DNA of 27,170 bases from Patescibacteria group bacterium (GCA_018830585.1 JAHJSD010000089.1:1-27170); one strand, 5' to 3'. Counted from the stretch's first letter, positions 14,045 to 22,583 are shown. Notes: generated by a model not told the origin, from the sequence alone. Made by a program: numbers and translations.

Positions 14045-15772
14045 TTATTTTTTTTCAACATTAAACAATAGGCTGCGGATGGCGATATAGCCCGGGGCGC
14101 GAAGGTTAAAGGCTTGTTTGAACTCCGAACCGGGGATAGTAACCGAGCCTTTGTTGGTCTGGAAAGTAACTGAACTGGTATAGCCGTCATTGCTATAGGT
14201 AACAGAAACAGAGGAGACAGCGGTAAAAGCGCCGCCTTTTTCATTGGCTTTATCTCTTAACTCGGCGATAGAATAAGGGTTGCCGGTAACTCCGCCGATA
14301 GAACAGCTGTTGATCGTCACCGGCAAAATCCTTTCGTCGTTACCGACTATCCAGGCGTTTAAGATATCGGCCATTTCTTCGGAATTAAGCCAAGGATGGG
14401 AGCGGCCGCATTTGGCCGAATTGGAGTTGTAGGTCTGGGTGTACCAGCTGCTGTAAAACCAGGGGGAGCCGGCTTTTGACTCCCAGGCCCGGGAGGCAAA
14501 GCCCGAGCCGCCCTGACCATCGGTGGTGTCCCAACCGGAGGTGGTTAAATAACCTCCGGTAGTAGAGGAGTAATAAGTAACCACATCTTCCAAAACCTGG
14601 CCTCTGGTCTCGTTAACGGCCTCACGCCAGGCGGAAGGAGGATTGTCGGCTTTTGACCTGCTAAAAACCTGGCAAGCCTCGGTGACGCAAATGGTGTTGC
14701 CGGCAATTTTGTAACGATAAGCGTAAGTCCTAGCGGCAATCGCCTGGGCCCTTAACGCTTCCCTGTGCCAGGAAGAGGGCATCTCGGCAATCCCGTAAAG
14801 ATAGTAATCTTCAAAATTCAAATTACCGTAGCCGGAAACGGAGATAGTCCCGCCGGTATCTTTGTTCACCGGAGTCTTGCCGTAGTAAGCTTGGAGTATT
14901 TGCTGGTAATTCTGGCCCTGATCGGCCCTGCCTTTAGCCCCGTACTGGCTCATCCCTTTTCTGTGCGTCCAGGCGCCAAAGGAAAAAACGGCAAACCAAT
15001 CTCCTCCGCCCGGATCGCAAAAACTGGGGCTGCCCGGCGGGCCGGAACAAGGGATGAAGCTGATGGGCACATCGCCGACACTGCTGGTAAAAGTGCCGGA
15101 CCGGGCGGCTAAAAGGGATTTTTGTTTGTCGGAAAGGCTTTTAATTGTCGACGAGAGCGAATCGAGATACTCTTCGGTTTTTTCCACCTCTTGTTTTAAA
15201 AATTTTGCCTGATTGGCTGCTTCCTGTTTTTGGACTGCCAGCCACTTTTGGTTTTTCTCTAAAGATTCTTTGTCTGCTTTTAAACCGGTTAACTTCCGGC
15301 CTAGGTCTTCAATCGTGCCCTTGTCTTCGTTAACTACCGTCTGCTGATAAAAAAAGTTCCTGATAAACTCGCTGCTATTTTGCGAAGAAAACAAAATTGA
15401 AATTATTGAATTTTCCCGCTGGTGAATATAAAGACGCCTGATCCGCTGGTTTAAAAGTATTTGCTGAACCCCTAAATCAACCTCCCGATCAATAATATCT
15501 TCTTCTACCGCTTTAATTTTGCCGTTGGCGGCGGCAATCATCGCTCCAAATCTTTTAACCTGGGTTTCGTAAGCGGCCGCGGTCTCTTTATTTTTAAGAT
15601 TGGCTCCCTGATAAATTCCTAAAATTTCACTGCATTCTTCGGCGCATCTTTTTAAATCGTCAATTGAATCGCTATTGACACATTCCGGCTTGCACTCGGC
15701 GGCAAAAATATTTTTAGCAAGAAGAAAGTCCAGGGTTAACAAAAATAGGCAAATGATAATGGTTTTTTTCAT
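14045..15772 (-). CDS. Secreted SpoIID/LytB-domain protein with coiled coil
   Basis: The 575-aa protein has a Sec signal peptide (1-24, ending NIFA), then a cysteine cluster (Cys27, Cys31, Cys43, Cys47), a long coiled-coil region (about 55-240) like the regulatory part of peptidoglycan hydrolase partners, a flexible Gly/Ser/Pro region, and a SpoIID/LytB domain from about 275: HRKGMSQYGAKGRADQGQNY, then AEMPSSWHREALRAQAIAAR, EAVNETRGQVL and TYYSSTTGG. SpoIID is a lytic transglycosylase on peptidoglycan and LytB a stimulator; here a role in cell wall remodelling outside the membrane is inferred. TATAAA stands 15 nt before the ATG. Fusion of an EnvC/CwlO-like coiled coil to SpoIID is frequent in CPR genomes. 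Confidence 0.88.
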   Translation of the reverse strand: MKKTIIICLFLLTLDFLLAKNIFAAECKPECVNSDSIDDLKRCAEECSEILGIYQGANLKNKETAAAYETQVKRFGAMIAAANGKIKAVEEDIIDREVDLGVQQILLNQRIRRLYIHQRENSIISILFSSQNSSEFIRNFFYQQTVVNEDKGTIEDLGRKLTGLKADKESLEKNQKWLAVQKQEAANQAKFLKQEVEKTEEYLDSLSSTIKSLSDKQKSLLAARSGTFTSSVGDVPISFIPCSGPPGSPSFCDPGGGDWFAVFSFGAWTHRKGMSQYGAKGRADQGQNYQQILQAYYGKTPVNKDTGGTISVSGYGNLNFEDYYLYGIAEMPSSWHREALRAQAIAARTYAYRYKIAGNTICVTEACQVFSRSKADNPPSAWREAVNETRGQVLEDVVTYYSSTTGGYLTTSGWDTTDGQGGSGFASRAWESKAGSPWFYSSWYTQTYNSNSAKCGRSHPWLNSEEMADILNAWIVGNDERILPVTINSCSIGGVTGNPYSIAELRDKANEKGGAFTAVSSVSVTYSNDGYTSSVTFQTNKGSVTIPGSEFKQAFNLRAPGYIAIRSLLFNVEKK

Positions 15773-15836
15773 CAGCGGAGATGCTTCTTTATACTGCTTT
15801 AAATTAAATACAGGTTTCGCGCTTGTGCACTATAAC

Positions 15837-15940
15837 TGTCATTGCGAGGGAGCGCCAGCGACCGCGGCAATCTCAGTTCATTTGCCACCAGATCGCCACG
15901 CTCTTCCGACCGGACCGGGATCGCTCGCGATGACAGAAAG
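15837..15940. repeat. GTCATTGCGAGGGAGCG-type repeat
   Basis: CATTGCGAGGGAGCGCCAGC ... GATCGCTCGCGATGACAG, an imperfect inverted element between two leftward genes. It belongs to a repeat style common in many bacterial genomes. Confidence 0.6.
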
Positions 15941-15953
15941 CGCGAAATTTTTG

Positions 15954-17825
15954 CTAAGGAGAATCCTGGCTTAGCCTGGGATTAACCTCAAAAGAAAAAA
16001 TCTTGTCTGTCCCGAAAAGAAAAATTGTTTTCCCATCCATGGAGAGAGCAATTCCGTTGGCTTGGTCCAGTTTAACCGGCAGTCTTAAAACAAACTCGCC
16101 TTTTTTGTTAAAAACCCAGATAATTTTCTTTTCCTCGTCCCAGAAAGCGATTGTTTCCCCTTTTTGGGCCACTGATAAAAATTTAGCCTTGCCCACTCCG
16201 GCAGGCAGTTGTTGGGGGAACTCCGCTTCCCGGCCGGAAAGGAATTTATGAATTCTGCCGTTTTCCAAAAGCAGCCAAAGATGGCCATTTATGGCCATAT
16301 CCACCACCGAACCGAAACCAAAATCCGGAGTCTCTTTTAACCAGGCCCTTTTCAAGCCCAAACCGTTGTCAATCAGCGGATACTTCCAGATTTGTTTATT
16401 TTGGCGATCCAAAAGATATAAACTGCCCAACCAGCCGTCCGCGGCGATCACCCGGTCATCGGCGGCAATTTGGCCCGCCTCGGCCAGGTCTCCGTTTTTC
16501 AACAAACTGACTTTTTCGTCGTCGACAAGATAGGTTCTTTCGGCCGAAAAAACGACCAACTTCTGGGTTTTAATCTTGTCTCCTCCGGCAATAATGGCGC
16601 CGGATTTTTTAACTAAATTCAAATCGATTAACCGGCCGGAAGAATTGTCTAAAACCAGGACTCTTTCCCCATCGCTAAACAGGCTGGTGATCTGGGTTTT
16701 TTCCGCCACCAAGCCAAGGTCATAATAAAGTTTGGGTTCCACTGCTTCTGCTCCGAGATTCGAGGAAAAAGCCTTTATCTTCTCCCTAAAAAGATCCGCC
16801 TGGGACCGGGATACTTTTTCCAATTGGTCAACAACGCTTTCCGCTTCTTTGATCAGTTTAAGGCTGTTTTCCGGATCTAAATTTTTGATCACCGAAGCAG
16901 TCTGCAGTTTTTCTTCTATTGACAGAGTCAGCTGGGTGATCAAAACTTGCTGGCGCTGGGAAACTTTTTTTCTCCAGCCTAGAAAAACGGAAACAGATAA
17001 AAGGATTAAAAACCCGAAAGCGACCGTTAAAGCGGAAGCTCTGGGCCGGAGCGAATTTAAAAGTGAAGAAATCCGGGGCAGTATTTTTCTGATTTTTCTC
17101 AAAAATTTGCCTCGAAATAAGCGCTGCTGAATTTTGATTAAGTCAATCCGGAACTTAGGTTTTTCTCTTAAAACCGGCTTGACTATTTCTTCGGAGGCGG
17201 AAGCGGCTTTGGCCAAAACCGCGGCTAAGCTGCCCTGTTTTTCCCTGGCATGAACTACCGGGGTTAGGATTTCGACGATTGTTTCCAAATCCTCGGTGCT
17301 GAAGGAAGCGGTAATAATCCCCTGGGGAATTTTTTCAAAAAAATCCTCTGTCGCCAAAAAAAAGAGATCGTTCTGTTTTAAAGGCCCCGAGGCGATTTTA
17401 AGCTCTCCTTTTTCCCCTTGAGCCAAAGTGGCTGTTTTTTCCCGGCGTCTGAGCAATATTCTGCCCCGACCCCAAACCGCCAAATAAACAAACTCCTGCC
17501 AAACAACCATTGCCAACAAGGAGACTTCTTCCGGAGTGTCGAAATATTGAGACTTTTCCTGGCCTACTTTGGCTAAAGCGCTTTTCAGCGAAACCATCAG
17601 ATCTTTTTCCAAATCGCCAAAATATTCTTCGTGAAAACGGGAAATGATTTCTCTGCCTAAATTAGAACTCTCCTGGGCCGGCGAAGACAGGCCGATACTG
17701 ACTAAAAGGATCAGCTCGCCCCGTTTTTTCCTTTTCTCTTCTTCGGCCGGGGCAAAATGATGGACCTGACTCCAGGCAGAACCGTTAGGAGTGCCCAAAA
17801 TCTGTTTGACTTCGATTTTAAACAT
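15954..17825 (-). CDS. Membrane protein: degenerate PP2C-like domain + TM + beta-propeller
   Basis: The 623-aa protein has three parts. Residues about 1-215 resemble a PP2C-type phosphatase fold (ELILLVSIG, then VYLAVWGRGRILLRR, ASGPLKQNDLFFLATEDFFE) but without the usual Asp-Gly metal motifs, so it is probably inactive. A single membrane helix follows at about 268-288 (SALTVAFGFLILLSVSVFLG), then a coiled segment, and a C-terminal repeat domain (about 370-620) with propeller-like blades (GERVLVLDNSSGRLIDLNL; GSLYLLDRQNKQIWKYP; GKTIFLFGTDKIFSFEV). A sensor or scaffold role is inferred only. The ATG at 17825 is preferred: an in-frame TTG upstream overlaps the TATAAT box. Confidence 0.75.
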   Translation of the reverse strand: MFKIEVKQILGTPNGSAWSQVHHFAPAEEEKRKKRGELILLVSIGLSSPAQESSNLGREIISRFHEEYFGDLEKDLMVSLKSALAKVGQEKSQYFDTPEEVSLLAMVVWQEFVYLAVWGRGRILLRRREKTATLAQGEKGELKIASGPLKQNDLFFLATEDFFEKIPQGIITASFSTEDLETIVEILTPVVHAREKQGSLAAVLAKAASASEEIVKPVLREKPKFRIDLIKIQQRLFRGKFLRKIRKILPRISSLLNSLRPRASALTVAFGFLILLSVSVFLGWRKKVSQRQQVLITQLTLSIEEKLQTASVIKNLDPENSLKLIKEAESVVDQLEKVSRSQADLFREKIKAFSSNLGAEAVEPKLYYDLGLVAEKTQITSLFSDGERVLVLDNSSGRLIDLNLVKKSGAIIAGGDKIKTQKLVVFSAERTYLVDDEKVSLLKNGDLAEAGQIAADDRVIAADGWLGSLYLLDRQNKQIWKYPLIDNGLGLKRAWLKETPDFGFGSVVDMAINGHLWLLLENGRIHKFLSGREAEFPQQLPAGVGKAKFLSVAQKGETIAFWDEEKKIIWVFNKKGEFVLRLPVKLDQANGIALSMDGKTIFLFGTDKIFSFEVNPRLSQDSP

Positions 17826-17837
17826 CTTGATAAGATC

Positions 17838-17843
17838 ATTATA
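17838..17843 (-). promoter_or_regulatory. -10 box of the PP2C/propeller gene
   Basis: TATAAT on the minus strand, 12 nt before ATG 17825, leaving a leader of about 5 nt. An upstream in-frame TTG overlaps this box and cannot be the start if the promoter is real. Confidence 0.55.
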
Positions 17844-17904
17844 CAAGGGTTAGAATTTAGGTTCCAGCCATTGGCCCACTACGGCGCAGGGGTGTTATGG
17901 CTCC

Positions 17905-17980
17905 AAGACTAATGAGGCTAATGGGACAAATGAGACCAATAAGACAGATGGGTGTTAACCAAGAAAACCATGGGTTTGTC
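17905..17980. repeat. Repeat family E element
   Basis: A run of (A/T)AATGAGGCTAATGGGACAAATGAGACCAATAAGACAG-like units, then AACCAAGAAAACCATGGGTT. Related copies lie at about 10712-10770 and 23190-23250. Confidence 0.6.
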
Positions 17981-18005
17981 CCCGCAAGGCTCCATTAGAG
18001 CAATC

Positions 18006-18034
18006 TTGTCATTGACAACGGACTTCTTTATAAT
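18006..18034 (+). promoter_or_regulatory. Promoter of the pilin-like gene pair
   Basis: TTGTCA (18006-18011), 17-nt spacer, TATAAT (18029-18034), 6 nt, ATG (18041). It predicts a leaderless transcript for the first gene. Confidence 0.7.
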
Positions 18035-18040
18035 TCAAAT

Positions 18041-18349
18041 ATGCCGCCAATCTTTTGCAACGGAGACACCGGAATAAATACCGCCATCGGCTGTATTCCG
18101 GTTGATTCGCCCACCAGCTTTATCACCTGGTTTCTGCCCAACCTGCTGACAATAATCGGAGGGGTCGGCTTTTTGATGATGATTTACGGCGGGTTTTTGA
18201 TCCTCACCGCCGGCAGCGATCCGCAAAAGGTCAAAAACGGCCAGCAATTTTTCTCCAGTTCGGTAGCCGGATTGCTTTTCGCCATTTTTTCCTTATTTAT
18301 TCTAAGGCTAATCGGGATTGATGTTTTACACATCCCCGGATTGCAATAG
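18041..18349 (+). CDS. Small two-helix protein, TrbC/VirB2 pilin-like (copy 1)
   Basis: The 102-aa protein has a polar N-terminus with two cysteines (IFCNGDTGINTAIGCIP), a first hydrophobic helix (about 31-56) ending in GGFLILTAGSDPQKVKNGQQ, and a second helix (about 72-92). The pattern helix-GGF.(L/I)LT.G.D..KVK.G-helix is shared with the next gene, so the two are paralogues. Such proteins in CPR genomes resemble TrbC/VirB2 subunits of conjugation or secretion pili, although no ATPase or other secretion gene is nearby. A location in the membrane is clear; the pilin role is inferred. Confidence 0.7.
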   Translation: MPPIFCNGDTGINTAIGCIPVDSPTSFITWFLPNLLTIIGGVGFLMMIYGGFLILTAGSDPQKVKNGQQFFSSSVAGLLFAIFSLFILRLIGIDVLHIPGLQ

Positions 18350-18353
18350 TTAA

Positions 18354-18653
18354 ATGAAAGCGTTCGCTCAGGTGACCATCCCCGATCCCGCTTCGGCCCT
18401 GCCGGGCTGGAAAATTTCCAGTTTAGGACAGATGGTCTCGGAATTTTTAAGATATTCTTTAGTCTTCGGAGGTTTGGCCATGTTTGTCTTTTTAATCATG
18501 GGAGGATTTAAGCTGTTAACTTCGGGAGGAGATTCCGGCAAAGTCAAGGAGGGAACCGATAACATTACCTTGGCGGTAGTCGGCTTTTTTGTAATTTTTG
18601 CCGCTTATTGGCTAATCCAAATTGTCGGTTTTGTCTTCAATCTGCCGGTCTAA
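18354..18653 (+). CDS. Small two-helix protein, TrbC/VirB2 pilin-like (copy 2)
   Basis: The 99-aa protein is a paralogue of the preceding one: a first helix (about 32-54) followed by GGFKLLTSGGDSGKVKEGTD and a second helix (about 70-95, AVVGFFVIFAAYWLIQIVGF). It starts 4 nt after the previous stop without a ribosome binding site, so it is probably co-transcribed and translated by re-initiation. The N-terminus MKAFAQ is short; whether it is processed is unclear. Confidence 0.7.
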   Translation: MKAFAQVTIPDPASALPGWKISSLGQMVSEFLRYSLVFGGLAMFVFLIMGGFKLLTSGGDSGKVKEGTDNITLAVVGFFVIFAAYWLIQIVGFVFNLPV

Positions 18654-19275
18654 AGGGTTTAACTGCTCCTCCAGTCCCGCAGTGACGGCAACCGTTTGAT
18701 TCATCTTGAATTGGTAGTGCGTGGCCTGAAGCACTAACCTAAAATAGCCTAATTCCTGCCTATCGACGGGAAGGTCTTCTCAATTCCTCCCGCTGCGCGG
18801 GATTCATTCGAAGAATAAAAGATTTTATCGTTCAAGCCCTTGGACAAGTTTGATAGTGAGCCTGTCGAGAACAGAATCCGACTCGGTCGAGAAATTGGTT
18901 TTTTTATCTTTACTGTTCGAGCCTGCCTGCCGGCAGGCAGGCTTGTCGAGAACCGAGTCAGACTCGGTCGAGAACTTGTCTTTTTTATTTTCACCGTTCG
19001 AATCCCTTGACAAGCTTGGGATCAAGGACTTATCGAAAACATGGTGTAAACAATTCTTCTCGACGCTGTTCGGAGAATAATTATCATAGTCAGGCAAGAG
19101 AGAAAGGAAATACACGCTTCGCCCTGTACCGCCCAGTATAAGACTCTGAACATTGAGGCAAGCCAGCACTCCAGAGAAAAAAGATGCGCTTCGATAGATG
19201 CTTCGCCCCACAAAGCGGGACTCAGCATGACGGAAAAAATCACAATCCAGGATCGAATCGGAAACAGGGGTCTTC
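18654..19275. repeat. Gene-free stretch of nested inverted repeats
   Basis: Contains two GAGAACxGAxTCxGACTCGGTCGAGAA units (about 18866-18895 and 18948-18975) on either side of the family A palindrome 18921-18942, a partial family F element (19122-19142), and other GACTTCGCTC-type repeat pieces. Open frames here are translated repeats (SRTESDSVE etc.). No coding sequence was accepted. Confidence 0.7.
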
Positions 19276-19995
19276 TCATTTGCCAAACCTTCTTTGTCTG
19301 TCCTGGTAGGTCTTAATCGCTTCTTCCAATTTTTTAGGACCAAAATCCGGCCAGAAAGTATCGGTAAAATAAAGTTCGGCGTAGGAAAGCTGCCAAAGAA
19401 GAAAGTTGGAAAGCCTGATTTCGCCGCCGGTGCGGATAATCAATTCCGGATCGGGCTGGCCGTTAGTATCCAAATAGCGGTTAACTAAATTTTCGTCTAC
19501 TTCGCCGGGGCGGATGCCGTCTTTGATTATCTGTTTTATCGCCCTGATCATTTCGTCCCTGCCGCCGTAATTTAAAGCGACATTGAATTTCAGCCGCTCC
19601 TGTTTGATCACTACTTTAAGCGCCTCGTCAATGGCTCTTTTTACTCTCCTGGGAAAAGCCTGGAAATTGCCCAAAACAAAAAATTTAATTCCCCTAAGGC
19701 GGTATTCTTCTTTTTTTTCTTTGACTATTTTTACCAAAAGGTTAAAAAGGCCTCTGACCTCTTCCTTGGCCCTTTTACGCCAGTTTTCGGTAGAAAGAGC
19801 GTAGACGGTAAGGTGTTTTACCCCTAATTTCTGGCAATGGTCGACTACTTTTTTCAGGTTTTCGGTGCCGGCCCGATGGCCTTCACCGTCCTTTAATCCC
19901 TTTCCCCTGGCCCAGCGGCGGTTGCCGTCCATGATAATACCGATATGTTTCGGTATTAGCCTAGGATCAAGAGAGTAAAAGTCGCCCACTTTCAT
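19276..19995 (-). CDS. uppS: Isoprenyl transferase (undecaprenyl diphosphate synthase)
   Basis: UppS adds isopentenyl units to farnesyl diphosphate to make the lipid carrier for cell wall synthesis. The cis-prenyltransferase motifs are complete: HIGIIMDGNRRWARG with the catalytic Asp, GHRAGTENLKKVVDHCQKLG, TVYALSTENWRK, FNVALNYGGRDEMIRA and IIRTGGEIRLSNFLLWQLSY followed by AELYFTDTFWPDF. The length with the chosen start (239 aa) fits the family (about 240-260). The ATG at 19995 is preferred; a longer frame up to 20124 would translate repeat-like sequence. An ATG at 20028 (MGKVHS) is also possible. The gene is on the same strand as, and downstream of, the 16S gene. Confidence 0.93.
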   Translation of the reverse strand: MKVGDFYSLDPRLIPKHIGIIMDGNRRWARGKGLKDGEGHRAGTENLKKVVDHCQKLGVKHLTVYALSTENWRKRAKEEVRGLFNLLVKIVKEKKEEYRLRGIKFFVLGNFQAFPRRVKRAIDEALKVVIKQERLKFNVALNYGGRDEMIRAIKQIIKDGIRPGEVDENLVNRYLDTNGQPDPELIIRTGGEIRLSNFLLWQLSYAELYFTDTFWPDFGPKKLEEAIKTYQDRQRRFGK

Positions 19996-20248
19996 ACTTG
20001 AACCAGGAAAACTATGAACTTTACCCATGGACAAATTGGTTTTCCGGTTCAGTATTTTCGCCCCAACGGGGCGTTTGGACTGATACCGTAGGTTTACCCC
20101 GTGGGGCTCCATTTTTTTTGCCATAAAAAAGGCGAAAAACCGAAAAAAGAAGTACTGTCTGTTTTAAAATTTCTTCCGGGCCGGAAGCGGCCGGATTTAA
20201 AAAATTCAAAATGGAATAATTTGTGGCAGGAAACGTTTTTAAACTTAC

Positions 20249-20262
20249 CCCCCAAAAGGGGG
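20249..20262 (-). terminator. Hairpin after the 16S gene
   Basis: CCCCC-TTTT-GGGGG on the minus strand about 20 nt past the anti-Shine-Dalgarno end, followed by GTAAGTTTAAAAA. The U-tract is weak, so it may be a processing stem or a leaky terminator ahead of uppS. Confidence 0.45.
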
Positions 20263-20324
20263 ATTTCTTTAGCCTCTTAGAAAGGAGGTGATCCATCTGC
20301 TCCTTCCAGAACAGATACCTTGTT

Positions 20325-20603
20325 CATCGATCTTTTTCCCAAAAAATAATCTTATGGGAATCAGAATTGTCCCATGTTTCCACAGGCGTGGACTATCTCT
20401 TCATCCTCAGACCCCTGTACCGTCTGGTACGGGGCTGGAGGAGCTGGCGTATAGTCTCTACGGAGTCCCCGACATGATCGTCGGGGTTCCCTCGCGATTG
20501 CCATATTTAAAGTATACATCGCACCTGTATAAATTTAAACTTAGGTTTTCCCGATACAGCCAGATTTATCAATAGCGTTTCCGCTAAAGGTCGCAACAAT
20601 TTT
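20325..20603 (-). ncRNA. Group I intron in 16S rRNA, inserted after E. coli position 1498
   Basis: All hallmarks are visible. The 5' exon ends GTCGT; the internal guide GCGAC (20594-20590) pairs with it, leaving the required U-G at the splice site (P1). TTGTT (20599-20595) just before the guide pairs with AACAA that opens the 3' exon (P10). The core has GGCAATCGCGAGG (Q-like), CCGTAGAGACTATACG (R) and AAGAGATAGTCC (S), with GACTA/TAGTC forming P7. The intron ends in G (20325) and ligation restores AAGTCGTAACAAGG. It has no ORF for a homing enzyme. Two palindromic repeats (20412-20434 and about 20466-20488) enlarge peripheral loops. Confidence 0.92.
20412..20434. repeat. Family F palindrome inside the group I intron
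   Basis: CCCCTGTACCGTCTGGTACG followed by GGG, lying between the R and S elements, i.e. in the P8 loop region. Nearly the same palindrome is at 4379-4400 and a variant at 9658-9680. Confidence 0.85.
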
Positions 20604-20691
20604 ACGACTTACCGCTCCTCGCTGGCCCCACCTTAACTCCGACAAGTCGGATCTTCGGGTATTGCCAACTCGGCTCAGTTGACGGGCAGTG

Positions 20692-21220
20692 TTCTGAGAT
20701 CTATTTATTTGTTGCCAAATAAAATGTCTCTCCCCGCTGGGCACGCGGTTTTCCCGCACCCTAGCGAACGGCTAATTAACTAATGGATTTAATCTCACCA
20801 TCTAGCTAAATAGGGCAACCCCTTTTTCCGACTTACGTCGGAATACTATGGGCGCCGCAGACTTCCTATTAACCATCAAATAACAATCGCTCGTTATTTT
20901 ACCATTTTTTCGCTGTGTGTTAACAACGATATGGGATTAACAGGATCTCCCTTCGTGATCAATATTTCTTTTTGTTCCCATCTCGAGCCCGGATACTTTG
21001 TTTAATTTGTCTTTTTTAAAGACTTAGTAAATAGCTTCTCCGTTTGCACGCAGGATCGCTATTAAGCAAAGCCGTTTCGGCTTCAAGCTGGAAACTGCTA
21101 GTTTGGCCCTCTTCACTCCTCTGTTACCATCGGAGGATGCCATTTCGCTTCAGAAAGTTTACTTCCTTCTGGTTCGACTTACACGAACTAGAAATATTAA
21201 CCGGAAGGCGCAATTTAATT
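20692..21220 (-). ncRNA. Second large insertion in 16S rRNA (near 1396/1397), class unresolved
   Basis: Conserved sequence stops after CTTGCACA (21227-21221) and resumes at CACTGCCCGTC (20691 down). The ~529-nt insert has no open frame long enough for a homing endonuclease and no GACTA/TAGTC pair of a group I core. Its 3' end carries two consecutive hairpins: 20735-20766, with a GAAAA loop and a two-base bulge on the 3' side, and 20695-20732, with a GCAA tetraloop over a long AT stem. That order resembles domains V and VI of a group II intron, and the sequence after them ends in AGAAC. A GUGYG start is not found, so group II is only a suggestion. Boundaries are uncertain by one or two bases. 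Confidence 0.6.
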
Positions 21221-22058
21221 TGTGCAAGAGGCGAGAACGTATTCACCGGGGCCTGCTGATCCCCGATTACTACCAATTCCAAGTTCATGCAGGCGAGTTG
21301 CAGCCTGCAATCCCCACTGAGAGATAGTTTGATAGGATTAGCTCCGCCTCGCGGCTTGGCAACCCATTGTCTATCTCATTGTAGGATGTGTGTAGCCCTG
21401 GACATAAGCGACATGCTGACTTGACGTCATCCCTGCCTTCCTGTCCGACAAACGTCGGACCTGTCCCGCATGACACGAGTAACATGCGGCAGGGGTTGCG
21501 CTCGTTACCCCACTGAAGGGAACGACTCACGCCACGAGCTTACGACAGCCATGCACCAGCTGATCCACCGTTAAGCCTTACTCTTTCGAGCAGGCATAAA
21601 TGGAGGTCAAGCCCAGGTAAGGTTCAACGCTTCGTGTCGAATTAAACCACATGCTCCACTGGTTGTGCGCCTCCCCGCCAATTCGTTTGAGTTTCAACCT
21701 TGCGGTCGTACTCCCCAGGTGGCTCGCTTAACGCGTTAGCTTCGCCGGTCTAATCCGAAGAATAAACCAGCTAGCGAGCATCGTTTACAGCTAGGACTAC
21801 CTGGGTCTCTAATCCAGTTTGCTCCCCTAGCTTTCGTCCCTGAGCGTCAGTAAAATCCTAGCTACCCGCCTTCGCCCTCGGTGTTCCTTGTCATATCCAC
21901 GGATTTCACCCCTACATGACAAGTTCCAGTAGCCCCGAACTCACTCTAGTCTATCAGTATCTCCCGCCTTTCCCCGATTAAGTCGGGGGCTTTAACAGGA
22001 GACTTAATAGACCGCCTGCGGACCCTTTACACCCAGTAATTCCGGATAACGCTTGTGC

Positions 22059-22094
<36 letters not shown>

Positions 22095-22380
22095 AGGCAC
22101 TTATCCTCCGATTTGATCTCGGAGTTTAGCGGTTTACGACCCGAAGGCCTTCATCCCGCACGCGGCGTCGCTGCGTCAGACTTTCGTCCATTGCGCAATA
22201 CTCCTAGCTGCTGCCTCCCGTAGGAGTAGGGCCCGTATCTCAGTGCCCTTGTGGCTGACCATCCTCTCAGACCAGCTACCCGTCGTCGCCTTGGTAGGCC
22301 ATTACCCTACCAACAAGCTGATGGGGCGCACACCCCTCCCTTAGCGAGCAGTTACACTCTTTACTCGCTCGCAGAGCGAG

Positions 22381-22484
22381 AAACTCCAAAATCCAAGTTC
22401 CAAAAAACAAACAAATTCCAATCCTCAAATTTCCAATTACCAAAAATATTTTGATAGTTAAAAATTGAAAGTTGAAGATTCTTG
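22381..22484 (-). repeat. AT-rich expansion in 16S variable region V2
   Basis: Between V2 stems lies about 100 nt of AT-rich sequence with ATTTTTAACTATCAAAATAT and GAGGATTGGAATTTGTTTG on the rRNA strand, flanked by a CTCGCTCTGCGAGCGAG hairpin. It belongs to the same style of repeat as the V1 block and intergenic 6110-6220. Confidence 0.75.
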
Positions 22485-22583
22485 TTCTACGAACGAGAAT
22501 ATGCAGAATTACCCCTGATTTCTCAAGGCTATTCTTCACTAAGGGGCAGGTTTGTACGCGTTACTCACCCGTTTGCCACTGAC

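Noticed and set aside
13618..14090. Plus-strand ORFs in the brnT-SpoIID gap
   Set aside because: They are built from repeats (HPGGV, LPAGLPAGRRAD) and show no independent coding signal.
17826..17846. Upstream TTG start for the PP2C/propeller gene
   Set aside because: The TTG overlaps the TATAAT box; the downstream ATG at 17825 fits the promoter.
18012..18017. TTGACA as the -35 of the pilin-like gene
   Set aside because: It leaves only 11 nt to the -10 box; TTGTCA at 18006-18011 gives the normal 17 nt.
18825..19343. 172-codon minus-strand ORF across the repeat stretch
   Set aside because: It translates nested repeats (SDSVLDKPACRQAG) and overlaps the end of uppS; no sign of a real protein.
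19996..20124. N-terminal extension of UppS
   Set aside because: The 43 extra residues come from repeat-like sequence (ACGGGG palindromes) and are absent from the family; the ATG at 19995 gives a normal length.
20692..21220. Second 16S insertion as another group I intron
   Set aside because: There is no GACTA/TAGTC P7 pair, the 5' exon does not end in U at any boundary that restores the 16S sequence, and no guide pairing was found.
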